Below are positions 38,648 through 48,377 of a stretch of DNA of 64,000 nt, one piece after another. The stretch covers positions 124,001 through 188,000 of the forward strand of contig NZ_CAMAPC010000007.1 in assembly GCF_945859825.1 (NCBI RefSeq). The letters are read 5' to 3'. The DNA comes from Pseudoalteromonas holothuriae (GTDB taxonomy: Bacteria > Pseudomonadota > Gammaproteobacteria > Enterobacterales > Alteromonadaceae). The first letter of the stretch is position 1; the number at the start of each line of letters is the position of its first letter. Position numbers and translations under genes: made by a program. Below the pieces are notes generated by a model. The model was not told the DNA's origin and did not search any database. It was given only the letters and a program-made list of their open reading frames with translations.

Positions 38648-39609
38648 GCGATTTAAACTGGCAGGGAAAACCGCCTGAGATACTCATTATAGATGATGAC
38701 AGCTCGGTTGTTATCACGCTCAATAAGGTGTTGCGCAAGGTTGGTCGTATCCGCTTTGCACCAGACGCCGCCCATGCTTTTATATCAATGAGCAAATATC
38801 GACCCGATCTCATTTTGTTAGATATGAATCTACCTGACCTTGATGGGTTACAAATATGCGCCAAAATAAAAACTGATGCTAATACATCGGATATCCCCGT
38901 ACTGTTTATTACCAGCCAAACAGGCCACAATTTTGAAGAAAAAGTATTTGATGCTGGCGGGGCTGACTTCATTGTTAAGCCACTTAATCCTAGAGTCGTC
39001 GCTTCACGCGTGCTAACACACTTAAATTATCATAATGCAATTAGATTACTTAAAAATCAGGCTAATACTGATAGCCTCACTAATTTAGCAAATAGGCGCA
39101 TTTTTGACGAGCAGTTAAGTGTTGAATTTCGTCGCGCTCGTCGGCAAAACGAATCGATTACTATCGCCATGATAGACATCGATGAATTTAAAAAATACAA
39201 CGACCAATATGGCCACGTTGCAGGTGATGATTGCCTAAAAAGTATTGCACTTTTAATACAAAAAAGTGCACACCGCCCTGGCGACTTAGCAGCTCGATAT
39301 GGCGGAGAAGAATTCGCCCTAATTTTGCCCTGCACGGATACAAGCGCTGCCAGTGACTTTATAGCAAGGCTTATGGATAAAGTAAGAGGATTGCAACTTG
39401 CACATGCTGATGACTCCACACATCAATATGTTACTATTTCTGTTGGCTATTGCACGCTGGCTTCTCACAATGCCAATATTCTTAAGTTGAATGAATGGGT
39501 GCTGGTTGAAGCTGCCGACTCCGCCTTATATGAATCTAAACAAGCAGGCAGGAACACTGTGACATGTAAAAACCTGTGCTTACCAATTGCAATAAATGCA
39601 CCTCATTAA
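38644..39609 (+). CDS. Response regulator diguanylate cyclase (REC-GGDEF)
   Basis: This 321-residue protein has a receiver (IIDDDSSV, phospho-Asp in LILLDMNLPDLDG ~58) and a GGDEF domain with an intact active motif (ARYGGEEFALIL, ~220). RPGD lies five residues before it, the canonical product-inhibition I-site. TDSLTNLANRR and MIDIDEFKKYND fit an active cyclase. It makes c-di-GMP when activated, probably by the hybrid kinase overlapping upstream. In the same operon the EAL protein would do the opposite. Confidence 0.95.
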   Translation: MSDLNWQGKPPEILIIDDDSSVVITLNKVLRKVGRIRFAPDAAHAFISMSKYRPDLILLDMNLPDLDGLQICAKIKTDANTSDIPVLFITSQTGHNFEEKVFDAGGADFIVKPLNPRVVASRVLTHLNYHNAIRLLKNQANTDSLTNLANRRIFDEQLSVEFRRARRQNESITIAMIDIDEFKKYNDQYGHVAGDDCLKSIALLIQKSAHRPGDLAARYGGEEFALILPCTDTSAASDFIARLMDKVRGLQLAHADDSTHQYVTISVGYCTLASHNANILKLNEWVLVEAADSALYESKQAGRNTVTCKNLCLPIAINAPH

Positions 39610-39658
39610 GAGTAGATAGAAAGTTCTTAATACATACAAAGATTTTACACACCAAAAT

Positions 39659-39698
39659 GCGAGCTAATATAAGAAAAGCACATGCAATCACAGCTCGC
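39659..39698 (+). terminator. Weak inverted repeat after the cyclase gene
   Basis: GCGAGCT at 39659-39665 pairs with 39692-39698 across a 26-base loop, followed by ATTTTAT. It is only a possible terminator for the c-di-GMP operon. Confidence 0.3.
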
Positions 39699-39889
39699 TA
39701 TTTTATCGAATGCATGATTGCTGAGTATTCCTTCCTGAAACCAATTTAATTTTTTGAATTAATTAAAAACCTAAACAACCTGACTACGCTCAAATTGCAA
39801 CCTGTTAAATCACGCAACCAAAACATTACAATTTGAGTATAAGAATAAAACCAAAACCAGCCTCTCACACACCACAAAAACGATGATTT

Positions 39890-40066
39890 GAGATCGAACT
39901 CATTGATATTGTTTCACCGCGTCATGAGCTAGTAAAACTTGCAAAACGCCTTGATTAGCAACGGTTAAAGGTTGAATTTAAACAGCACTATGGCAATAAA
40001 GGCGCTGGCGCAAAGCACATTCGCCTTTTCACTGAAGAACTTGGAATATATAAACCAGCCAAATAA
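39890..40066 (+). pseudogene. Remnant of an IS transposase N terminus
   Basis: Translation from 39890 gives IELIDIVSPRHELVKLAKRLD, an in-frame TAG, then QRLKVEFKQHYGNKGAGAKHIRLFTEELG and a stop. The PRHELVKLAKxLDW...EFxxHY pattern is the N-terminal segment of IS5/IS1182-like transposases. The fragment lacks the DDE domain and carries a stop, so it is a dead remnant. The rest of 39610-40297 (apart from a weak inverted repeat) shows no gene. It marks a past insertion beside the NRPS cluster. Confidence 0.65.
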
Positions 40067-40297
40067 CATCCCAGCTATGCCAAATAGCACTATCATGGTT
40101 TACTGCATTTCCATCTCCTGCACTTTTTCTTGTTTTAGAGGCTAAGAAATCAACACAGTTAACAAATAATGTACTTACCATTTAGTCGTAAGTAAATGAC
40201 TTCAGTCGTGAATGTGCCCATGGAGGGTCACCTGCGCGCTACAGTTATTTTTGTCATAAGGCTGACGCTACATGAGCACAATGTTGAATTTTAGAAT

Positions 40298-41245
40298 TTA
40301 ACGCAAATTGACCCAGTTAATTGCATCATGTAATTGGCCTTCAAAATCCACCGGATAAGCATGGCCTATTCCTAAGTTAACATGACTTGTACACGCTACT
40401 TTCGCTTGTTTAAGTTGCTCAGCAATTTCAAGCTCTACGCAATCTGCACCATCTTTCTCCCCTGCAAATATCACAAATTTAGTATTGTCTTGTTTGCATT
40501 GTTCGATTGCCGCTTGCGTCAAAGCTGGTGGTTTTATACTGGGACACAGCCCTATCACTCCCCGCACATGAACCGATTTTGATAAAGCCACTTCTATCGC
40601 AGCGATCGCCCCTCCAGAGAAACCTCCTAAGATCACGTTATCATCGTCTATAGAGTGCGATTGCTTAACATGTGCTACCGCTTCTGCGATTTGCGCATTG
40701 GTAATCGCAAAGTCAGGTACCCAACCATACCCATTAGTACAAATCACCTGTGATGACTGAATATACAAAGTGATATATCCCTGTCGGGTCGTATAATCCG
40801 CTGGCCATTTGCACTGGAACGCTGCAAGGTCATTGGTGTCGCCATGTAGCGCTACAAATAATGGATATTGTTTACGCGAGTCATAATTTTCTGGCAGATA
40901 TACTTCCAGTTTTTGGCTCGCATTCGCTTGCAAACTTTGTCTAATCAGATGACTTTTCTCAACAACCGCTTTAAAGCGACTGTCATCTCGCAATGGATCA
41001 AACAAACCCCAATCGATGACGGTACACATACCCTCATCCACAATACGCTCATGTACATTGAGTGCACTTTCATGGTTTTCATCTAACATTAAATTAATCA
41101 ATTGATTAAACAAAAGTTCATATTTTCGCTGTATAAAAATGCTTTCATGCCCAATCAACAGCTCAACTCCTTTTTGGTACTCATTATGCGTTCTTAGCTC
41201 TTCAACAGCGTGCATTAATTGCGAGTATTCACTAAACATATCCAT
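40298..41245 (-). CDS. Alpha/beta hydrolase (esterase/peptidase-like)
   Basis: This 315-residue protein starts at 41245, where GAGGT precedes ATG (open-frame start 41263). The N-terminal ~110 residues are helical and specific to this protein. The hydrolase core follows: LFVALHGDTNDLAAF (oxyanion region), the nucleophile elbow GGFSGGAIAA (Ser in GFSGG), an Asp in VIFAGEKDGADC, and a His in GIGHAYP. It lacks a signal peptide. It is the last gene of the minus-strand cluster, so a hydrolytic or editing role in product handling is possible. The substrate is unknown. Confidence 0.8.
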   Translation of the reverse strand: MDMFSEYSQLMHAVEELRTHNEYQKGVELLIGHESIFIQRKYELLFNQLINLMLDENHESALNVHERIVDEGMCTVIDWGLFDPLRDDSRFKAVVEKSHLIRQSLQANASQKLEVYLPENYDSRKQYPLFVALHGDTNDLAAFQCKWPADYTTRQGYITLYIQSSQVICTNGYGWVPDFAITNAQIAEAVAHVKQSHSIDDDNVILGGFSGGAIAAIEVALSKSVHVRGVIGLCPSIKPPALTQAAIEQCKQDNTKFVIFAGEKDGADCVELEIAEQLKQAKVACTSHVNLGIGHAYPVDFEGQLHDAINWVNLR

Positions 41246-41299
41246 TTTTAACCTCAACCTCACTAAGGTTTACGACTATATAGTAATAAAAATAATAAG

Positions 41300-42358
41300 T
41301 TAAGCTTGTTCAGGAACATGCTTAAGTAAATTGAATATATTTATTATCTCTTTAGGTATCGAATAACCTTTTTCGTCGTCATAGTCTAGCTGTGCACTCA
41401 TCCAACTTTCGACAAATGCCATTTGCTCATCTTTCGTTTTTAGTTTAATGACTTCTAACCCTAATTCATGAACTTGATTAAATTGGTAAATAAGGCCATC
41501 CATTAGCTTATCTAGGTCCATATGGTACTTATCACCTGAACGAGTTACCACGCCTTGATCAAGCAATGACTTAATCATAAACACCCCGCCCCAACTATCG
41601 TTATCAAGATTGACCATGGCCTGAATTGGGTTTTCCATAAACCCTTTGCGCGCATAAAAAAACATTTTACCAACCAGATTCATAAGGCTGATTTCGAGAT
41701 ATTCAGGGTTACATCTTGCTATCATTAAGTCTGCGGCTAATTCACCCATAATTGCGTGATAATAAGGCTTGATCAGTAGATCATCTCTACGCTTTGGCGT
41801 CGCCTGCCAAGGCCCAATTAGGTGACCGATTTCATGGAACAGTGAAAATAAATACGTGAGGTTCTTTATTTTGTTTGAAAGCTTCTGATCGATTTCATCC
41901 GCGTTGACAAACACCTCGTATAAACTAGGCGCAACAACATTAAAATAAATCGCTTGTGAGCTCTCGATAAACTCTAAGCTAAAATGGTTGTCAGGGTTAG
42001 CATCCATCCCACCCATACAGTATGGGAAGTACATAAATACATTCCGATTACCATTCAATACCCCTTCTCTTTCGGTCATAGAAACTGGGTAGTGTTTTGG
42101 TAATACCACTTTTCGTCCATCCATTGAAAACGTTTGGTAATTACGCAAGACTTCATCTTTACAACTGGTTTTATCAAACATCCGCAAAGATGTATCCAAA
42201 ACATTTCGTTCAATTTTAAATCGTGCAGCACCAAAAGACATTTTACTTTTAGTAAGTCTAAAATTACCTCTTAATAGAAAGTCTTCACTACGCTCAACCC
42301 TTTGGAGAATTTCCTTATTTATATTTTTATTCTCACGAGTATCTATTATATTTTCCAT
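41300..42358 (-). CDS. HExxH protein, putative metallopeptidase-like
   Basis: This 352-residue protein starts at 42358, chosen because AGGAAAGGA lies just before ATG, over the upstream 42397. It has no signal peptide or membrane helix. Around residue 173 it has LFHEIGHLIGPW, an HExxH motif, and about 30 residues later GELAADL, where the Glu could be a third zinc ligand as in gluzincins. No family was recognised. It follows the ACT-domain gene closely and sits in the NRPS operon, so it may act on the product or a precursor in the cytosol. Confidence 0.65.
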   Translation of the reverse strand: MENIIDTRENKNINKEILQRVERSEDFLLRGNFRLTKSKMSFGAARFKIERNVLDTSLRMFDKTSCKDEVLRNYQTFSMDGRKVVLPKHYPVSMTEREGVLNGNRNVFMYFPYCMGGMDANPDNHFSLEFIESSQAIYFNVVAPSLYEVFVNADEIDQKLSNKIKNLTYLFSLFHEIGHLIGPWQATPKRRDDLLIKPYYHAIMGELAADLMIARCNPEYLEISLMNLVGKMFFYARKGFMENPIQAMVNLDNDSWGGVFMIKSLLDQGVVTRSGDKYHMDLDKLMDGLIYQFNQVHELGLEVIKLKTKDEQMAFVESWMSAQLDYDDEKGYSIPKEIINIFNLLKHVPEQA

Positions 42359-42414
42359 AAAATCCTTTCCTAAATTATTTTTATTAGAATAACCCACTAC
42401 TATAGTTTTAATAA

Positions 42415-42792
42415 TTAATGAACAAATATATGCCCAGCAGCCTTTAAAAGTTCTACCGCTTGTTCTAACGTATTCTCTTCAACTAGTATAAAATCTCTAT
42501 CGTGAGTACAGACTGCAAACAGACTTACTCCGCCATCCGCCACTACGCTGCATAACGTAGCAGTCACACCAACGGCATCAAATGGTAATTCCCCATCGAC
42601 TTTAATACATTTCCAGTTTCGACTTACCGACTCGTATTGCGAGTCAATTTCAATACTTGATATCAGTGAGTATTCATCATCTGTCACTGTTAAAGAAAAA
42701 AACTCTCGTGTCGAGGGCAATGTTATTCTCGACAAATCTCTTAATTTATATATCGAGTACAACTCGGGAAAAACTCTTAAATTAAACTTCAT
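42415..42792 (-). CDS. ACT-domain protein
   Basis: This 125-residue protein has the two-part ACT fold: FFSLTVTDDEYSLISS in the first half and FDAVGVTATLCSVVADGGVSLFAVCTHDRDFILV in the second. The latter is the typical ACT segment of the small amino-acid-binding family related to the aspartate kinase regulatory domain. ACT domains bind amino acids. In this cluster a role in sensing or delivering an amino acid is possible. Start at ATG 42792 with AAGGAAAAG upstream. Confidence 0.8.
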   Translation of the reverse strand: MKFNLRVFPELYSIYKLRDLSRITLPSTREFFSLTVTDDEYSLISSIEIDSQYESVSRNWKCIKVDGELPFDAVGVTATLCSVVADGGVSLFAVCTHDRDFILVEENTLEQAVELLKAAGHIFVH

Positions 42793-42809
42793 ATACTTTT
42801 CCTTAAATA

Positions 42810-43982
42810 TTAATTTGGTAGATTATTAATTAGAAAGTCCTTAACATTCTCACCAAAAATAAGCTTGATATCGTGCTGGCTCATACCTAGCTCTAATAGA
42901 GCATCAACTAAAGTTACTAGGCCTCTCACTTCAAATAGCGCTTTAATAGCACCATCAAAATCCGACCCCAAAGCAACATGCTTAGTGCCAATTAATTTAG
43001 CGGTATAGATAATGGCTTGCGCCGCATCTTGGACTGAATTTCCACATAGTGCGGTTTCGAAAAAGGCGATGCTGACAAGTCCGCCACTTTTAGCAATTTG
43101 TCGCAGCTGTTCATCTGATAGATTGCGGTTGTTATCACAGGTGCCTTTAACACCCGTGTGCGAAACCACAACTGGTTTTGATGCGTGTTCGATCACATCA
43201 GCAAATAGTGCAGGTGAAGCATGTGACAAATCGATAAACATGCCTTTGCCTTCCATTTTCTGCAAAGCCTGCTTGCCAAACTCTGTCAGCCCATGCTTTT
43301 CTACACCATGCGCAGAGCCTCCCACTTCGTTGTCAAAAAAGTGGGCTAAACCGATCATACGAATACCCTCATCATACAAAACATCAATATTCTCAAGGTT
43401 GCCTGATAAAGCATGCGCACCTTCAATACCTAATAATCCAGCTGTTTGTACCTTATTGTTTTGACGACTGATGAGGTAATTTACCAATTGTGCTTTATTA
43501 GTGATCACCGAAAACGTACCGCCAGATAGTTTGGCAGCCATATGTAGCTGCTTTGCCTGCACCACTGCACGCTGCGTCAGGTCAAACCAACTTTGCACCG
43601 GGCGACCAAACAAGATAAAAGGTAAAGTCAGTGAGTCAGAGTCACTAGGGTTACTATGGAAGTTTTTGTTTTTAGGTACTTTGCTAACGATAGTAAATAT
43701 CTGCAGCGCCTGATTGGCTTCAATCATTCTTGGTATATCTTGATGACCATATGCATGTGACTGCAATAAATCACGTTGCCACAGTAAACTATCGCTATGC
43801 ATATCAGCAATAAAAGGCAATGAGTTATATAGCGTAATCGCTGCTTGTGACGCCTGATATGGTGCTTTAGCTATGGTGGTATTAAAGCGTTTATCTATTT
43901 GTGATGGCACAAAATGGACAACCGTAAAACGCACACCAACAAGTACTAAGATGGCCAATAGGCAATACTTCATAAGCTTCAT
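42810..43982 (-). CDS. Membrane dipeptidase, peptidase family M19
   Basis: This 390-residue zinc dipeptidase has an N-terminal anchor or signal helix (CLLAILVLVGVRFTVVHF), so it acts in the periplasm. Metal ligands are in ADMHSDSLLW (HxD, ~62), GIEGAHAL (Glu), DLSHAS and VVSHTGV (His), and LGSDFDG (Asp). M19 enzymes cleave dipeptides with a C-terminal D- or dehydro-residue and some open beta-lactam rings. The start overlaps the DUF1015 stop (ATGA), tying it to the NRPS cluster. It may mature, recycle or inactivate the peptide or its cleaved cap. Confidence 0.92.
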   Translation of the reverse strand: MKLMKYCLLAILVLVGVRFTVVHFVPSQIDKRFNTTIAKAPYQASQAAITLYNSLPFIADMHSDSLLWQRDLLQSHAYGHQDIPRMIEANQALQIFTIVSKVPKNKNFHSNPSDSDSLTLPFILFGRPVQSWFDLTQRAVVQAKQLHMAAKLSGGTFSVITNKAQLVNYLISRQNNKVQTAGLLGIEGAHALSGNLENIDVLYDEGIRMIGLAHFFDNEVGGSAHGVEKHGLTEFGKQALQKMEGKGMFIDLSHASPALFADVIEHASKPVVVSHTGVKGTCDNNRNLSDEQLRQIAKSGGLVSIAFFETALCGNSVQDAAQAIIYTAKLIGTKHVALGSDFDGAIKALFEVRGLVTLVDALLELGMSQHDIKLIFGENVKDFLINNLPN

Positions 43983-45016
43983 ACTGTTTCCTTGTTTCTT
44001 TGTGGCTGAGCAACAAAGCCTACATAATGATGCACAAGTCCATGCGCAGCCTTAGGCTGGATCCATGTCGAATGTGGGGATAAAAAGTCGCCATTATCAG
44101 CAAGCTGCATTATTTTTTCTGCACAGACTGGCTTAAATATAAAGCCCAAACTACAGCTATGCTGAACTAGGTATTCTGCAAAGCCGAGTCCCTGATAATG
44201 TCCTGGTACAAACATCACATCAGCACTTTTACCAACGTCATCAACACCCAACACATTGTTAAAGATAAACTTTTCCAGTATATCTACAGAATAATCAGAC
44301 ATAGCACCGGTTGTTTGCAGCCAGGTAGATTTCAGAGTGAGCAAATACCAAGCCCCCCCCATCACCATTACAAATTGTTCGTTGGTCGCAGGTATTGCTG
44401 AGCTATCAATTACTGATACGTCAAAGTAACACGCAAGTTTGTGCATAAACTCTACTTTATTTAATGGATAAGACGCTTTTACCGCACGGTTGTATGCTGC
44501 AATATCAATACTGGTATCAGGGAATAGCGCAGATAGAACACTTACCGTAGCAATGGCCGGTAATACACTAGGCAACAGTGACTCAGATGCAGCAAGGCGA
44601 TGATGTCCGTCAGCAACATATAGACCTTCTATGCCTTGTAACAAAAGCTTTAACTGGTGCTTTTTATCAACACAGGATATCCGCCAAAGCGCATGTTTAG
44701 TGGTGCGTTCAGTCGAGATAATATCTGGGTTGCGGGCCTGAGAAACCTCATCAAGAAATTGGCATATCGCTTTATTTTGTTTATAAAACAAAGTAATTGG
44801 CGCATCTTGCATACCAATACTTAACAAGCGCTCCGTATAGGCATGCACCTTAGCAGCAAGAATTTGCTCATGCTTTTTGATTTCTCGATTCACATGAACA
44901 CCCGCTAGCAACCCTAACCAAGCACCAAGTTGAGACTCTACTTTGTATACATAATAACTGCCGTTCATGTCATCTTTTGATGATACTTCCCGAACTGGAC
45001 TAATGTTATAGGTCAT
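43979..45016 (-). CDS. DUF1015 family protein (candidate serine kinase)
   Basis: This protein of about 345 residues starts at 45016 (GGAG before ATG; the open frame begins at 45046). The family motif is YVADGHHRLAASESL near residue 135. The DGHHR is shared with the ParB/sulfiredoxin-like fold used by the free serine kinases SerK and SbnI. In other bacteria DUF1015 genes often lie beside serA and serC. SbnA, encoded in this cluster, needs O-phosphoserine, which would fit a kinase role. The activity is inferred. The N-terminal region is shorter than in most DUF1015 proteins. Confidence 0.78.
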   Translation of the reverse strand: MTYNISPVREVSSKDDMNGSYYVYKVESQLGAWLGLLAGVHVNREIKKHEQILAAKVHAYTERLLSIGMQDAPITLFYKQNKAICQFLDEVSQARNPDIISTERTTKHALWRISCVDKKHQLKLLLQGIEGLYVADGHHRLAASESLLPSVLPAIATVSVLSALFPDTSIDIAAYNRAVKASYPLNKVEFMHKLACYFDVSVIDSSAIPATNEQFVMVMGGAWYLLTLKSTWLQTTGAMSDYSVDILEKFIFNNVLGVDDVGKSADVMFVPGHYQGLGFAEYLVQHSCSLGFIFKPVCAEKIMQLADNGDFLSPHSTWIQPKAAHGLVHHYVGFVAQPQRNKETV

Positions 45017-45045
45017 ATCATTTTCTCCTCGCGATTCCTTTTGCA

Positions 45046-48000
45046 TTACACAAACGCTCCGCTTTTTGTACGCACAACTGGGTAACCGTATTTTGCTTTT
45101 AATTTGAAACTCAAGCTAAGTAATGTGGGTGTCAAAAAGAAGGTAAATAAAGTGGCAACAAACAACCCCCCAACCACCACTGAACCAATTCCACGATAAA
45201 GTTCAGATCCGGCGCCAGGGACCAGCACTAGCGGTAACATGCCACCAATGGAAGTTAAAGCACTCATCAAAATAGGGCGTACTCGACTTTGTAAGCCAGC
45301 TAAGATTGCATCATTGTAATCCAACGTATTATTTTCTTTGAGCAGATTTGTGGTTTGATTAACAATTAAAATAGCGTTATTCACAACCACGCCAGCCAAG
45401 ATCACGAATCCAATAATGCTCAACATATCTAGGTTTTGTATCGCTTGATAACGATCTGCAACACTACTGGCGTGCACCAATGAAATACCAATGAAACCAC
45501 CCAAAGTGGCCAATGGCACTGTAACCATAATCAGTAATGGGCTTCCCCAGCTTTGGAAAAACACGACTAAAATGAGGTATACGAATAGCAACGCGAGGAA
45601 CAGCGAACTGGAAAGTAAAGATGACAAAGAACCATCACCTAACAACGCCTCTTTTATTTCGGTAAGTTTTCCTGCCGAGCCAGAAAGCACCACTTCAACT
45701 TCGTTATCAAGACGCCCTTCCAAACGAGATGTCGTAATCAACTCAGATACTTGCTCAATAGCTTGCTCAAGTGACAATGAACTCGAAGGAGTAAACTGCA
45801 GCGTCACTGCTCTTAGCCTGTCTACATGACGAATTTCTTCTGGTGTCTGTATCTTTCTCACCTCTGTAACACTGGTTACATCAGTAACACGACCATCTGG
45901 TGTCGCTATTGGTGCAACTAACAACGCTTGTAAGCTTTCTTGTTCAAGCACCTGCTTGGTTTGAATTTTCAAATCTTTGAGCTCTCCACCAAGCTCAAAG
46001 ACTCGTAACATCACAATACCGTCACCGTTAGCAGCTGTAGCTAAACCGAGTTCTTCTCTTGTTAAACCAAAAGCTTGTAAGCGTTCATCGTCTGGTACAA
46101 GCTCTATGCCCTGAATTGGCGAAGAGAAATTAGCAGGCTCTGGCGCAACGCTGTAAGGTCCAAATTTTTCGACTAACGCGCCCATCAAAGTAGCAGCATT
46201 GCGGTTGACCAAATCCAGTTGTTCTGCTTTGAGATGAATGGAAATGGCCGACCCCGTCGCCCCGCCGTTAGGGAAAAGAGGTAATTGGAATGCAAAATTT
46301 ATCACATCTGGTACTTGAGCACTGCTAATTGATTGATCCAGCAAGGTCACCAGATCTACCGTTCTTTGGTCGTCCACAGGCATTGCAGCCTGAAACATCT
46401 TGCCATCGAAAGCCCCCATAAAAAAATGCTCTATGGCTGGCGCAGCTATGCTACTGTCTCCAACATTGATTGTTGGCGCATCGCCACTGATAGCACTATA
46501 GTCACGTGCTTCTGCGAGAAATTTTAAGCCCCCTTGCTGCCAAGCTGGTCGCAAGTTATCTTCAACTTGTCGGCCAATTTCATTCATCTTGTCCAATGAG
46601 TAGCCTGGTGGCGGTATAAGCAGCCCAATTGCCGCGTTAAAGTTTCCTGTTGGTAAGTAATCCAGGGGTGGCATCAAGTATTTAATCCCTGATACCGTTA
46701 ATACAGCGAGTAGCAAAACCGTTGTAACAGCGCGTTGCCAATGACCAATTAAGTATGCTGCAATTCGCGTTACCTGCTCTGGTAGTGACGTAACCAAACA
46801 TAAGCCATAACTTTTTGGCTGCGTTAGATTTGCATTACTTTGCCTGAATAATTTGGCGGCCAACGTTGGAATAACCACAATCGAGACAAGAAAACTTACG
46901 CTCACAGCGCCCATGATAGCCAACGCTAGATCGCGAAATAATTGTCCTGCGCTGTCTTGGATAAGTAAAATAGGAATAAATACCGTCACGGTCGTTAACG
47001 TGGAAGCAAAGATAGCAGGCGCAACTTCTTTTGTACCATCCAATGCGGCTTGCGTCGCCTGTTTACCCATTTCCTTGTGGCGATAAATATTCTCTAGCAC
47101 CACAATTGCACTATCAATGACCATACCCACAGCGAATGCCATACCTGACAACGACACTATGTTGATAGAACGTCCAGAGACAATGAGCACAATCACTGAA
47201 CTGACGATAGAAATAGGCACTACAACCGAAATAATCGCGATAGCGCTAATATTACGGATAAATAAAAACAATGTTGCGGTCGCAAACAAACCGCCAAGTA
47301 GGATGTTTTCTAAAACCAGTTCGATGGCATTTTCAACATAAATAGACGTATCGTATGTTTGGATCAGCTCCAGTTCGCCATTTAAACCAAGTTCTCTGGC
47401 TTTTTGCGCTAGTACGCCATTCTCTGCGTTAATGCTTTTCAGTTCAGTCTTTAATAAAGTCATCACCTCCAATACATTACCACTGTGTTCTATATCAAAT
47501 GAGAACATAGGCATGGAAATGCCTCGCACTCGTACCCAATTTTTGGCTTCTTTGTAACTCAGTTGCAAATGTGCAAAGTCACTGAGTTGAATTGACCCCA
47601 GCTCAGTGCGTTTTATCACTAAGTTTTCCAGTTGAGTAAATTCCTTGAAGCGCCCAGTCGTACTCACCTGTACATCAAGTTTGCCGTTATTAATAGTACC
47701 GCCGGAAAAGCTGACATTATTTTGCCTCAGCACAGTGACCAATTGTGAATAGCTTAAACCAAGGGAAGCCATTTTCACGGTATCAACCACTATAGTAATG
47801 TCCTGCTCTTTAGCGCCCATCATACCAACTTTAGCAATACCCGGAATACGCTCTAATCTGGGACGTAACCTTCGATCCATAAAACTATACAACGTCGTGG
47901 TATCAAAATTGGGATCTGATGAAGATAAAGCAGCCCAAGCAATTGTCGCTGCTTGAGACGGGTCAAATTGCGACACAATCGGTTTAGTCACCCCTCCAGG

Positions 48001-48354
48001 GTAAAATGGAACTTCATCCAACTTTTGCGCAACTTGCTGCATTGCTTGTTCAAGTTCAACGTCATAGTCAAACTCCAACACAATATTGCCACGGTTGTTT
48101 CTGCTAGAACTCACCATAGAGATCAAGCCCTCTATGTTACCCAGGACTTGCTCTTGTTCAGACACCACTTCGGATTCAATTTGTTTTGGGTTAGCGTTTT
48201 CCCAAAATGTATCGATACTGAGGTACATTGAATTGACCGTCGGTGTCATTCTCACGGGTACATTTGAAAATGCCAGCACCCCAACCATAAATGCGGTGAC
48301 AACAGCCACTACCACTGTCACTGGATATCTCAAAGACTTTTCAATCAATTGCAT
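45046..48354 (-). CDS. RND-family efflux pump inner-membrane permease
   Basis: This 1102-residue proton-driven exporter has the AcrB/MexB-like layout of 12 membrane helices and two large periplasmic loops. TM4 contains GMAFAVGMVIDSAIVVLEN with the conserved Asp of the proton relay. The second half has VTVPLATLGGFIGISLVHA and ILAGVVVNNAILIVNQ. It is somewhat longer than AcrB. The adaptor gene precedes it by 23 bp, but no outer-membrane channel gene is present, so it would use a shared TolC-type channel. It probably exports the NRPS product or gives self-resistance. Confidence 0.93.
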   Translation of the reverse strand: MQLIEKSLRYPVTVVVAVVTAFMVGVLAFSNVPVRMTPTVNSMYLSIDTFWENANPKQIESEVVSEQEQVLGNIEGLISMVSSSRNNRGNIVLEFDYDVELEQAMQQVAQKLDEVPFYPGGVTKPIVSQFDPSQAATIAWAALSSSDPNFDTTTLYSFMDRRLRPRLERIPGIAKVGMMGAKEQDITIVVDTVKMASLGLSYSQLVTVLRQNNVSFSGGTINNGKLDVQVSTTGRFKEFTQLENLVIKRTELGSIQLSDFAHLQLSYKEAKNWVRVRGISMPMFSFDIEHSGNVLEVMTLLKTELKSINAENGVLAQKARELGLNGELELIQTYDTSIYVENAIELVLENILLGGLFATATLFLFIRNISAIAIISVVVPISIVSSVIVLIVSGRSINIVSLSGMAFAVGMVIDSAIVVLENIYRHKEMGKQATQAALDGTKEVAPAIFASTLTTVTVFIPILLIQDSAGQLFRDLALAIMGAVSVSFLVSIVVIPTLAAKLFRQSNANLTQPKSYGLCLVTSLPEQVTRIAAYLIGHWQRAVTTVLLLAVLTVSGIKYLMPPLDYLPTGNFNAAIGLLIPPPGYSLDKMNEIGRQVEDNLRPAWQQGGLKFLAEARDYSAISGDAPTINVGDSSIAAPAIEHFFMGAFDGKMFQAAMPVDDQRTVDLVTLLDQSISSAQVPDVINFAFQLPLFPNGGATGSAISIHLKAEQLDLVNRNAATLMGALVEKFGPYSVAPEPANFSSPIQGIELVPDDERLQAFGLTREELGLATAANGDGIVMLRVFELGGELKDLKIQTKQVLEQESLQALLVAPIATPDGRVTDVTSVTEVRKIQTPEEIRHVDRLRAVTLQFTPSSSLSLEQAIEQVSELITTSRLEGRLDNEVEVVLSGSAGKLTEIKEALLGDGSLSSLLSSSLFLALLFVYLILVVFFQSWGSPLLIMVTVPLATLGGFIGISLVHASSVADRYQAIQNLDMLSIIGFVILAGVVVNNAILIVNQTTNLLKENNTLDYNDAILAGLQSRVRPILMSALTSIGGMLPLVLVPGAGSELYRGIGSVVVGGLFVATLFTFFLTPTLLSLSFKLKAKYGYPVVRTKSGAFV

Positions 48355-48377
48355 TTTCTTATTCCATTAAAAATTAA

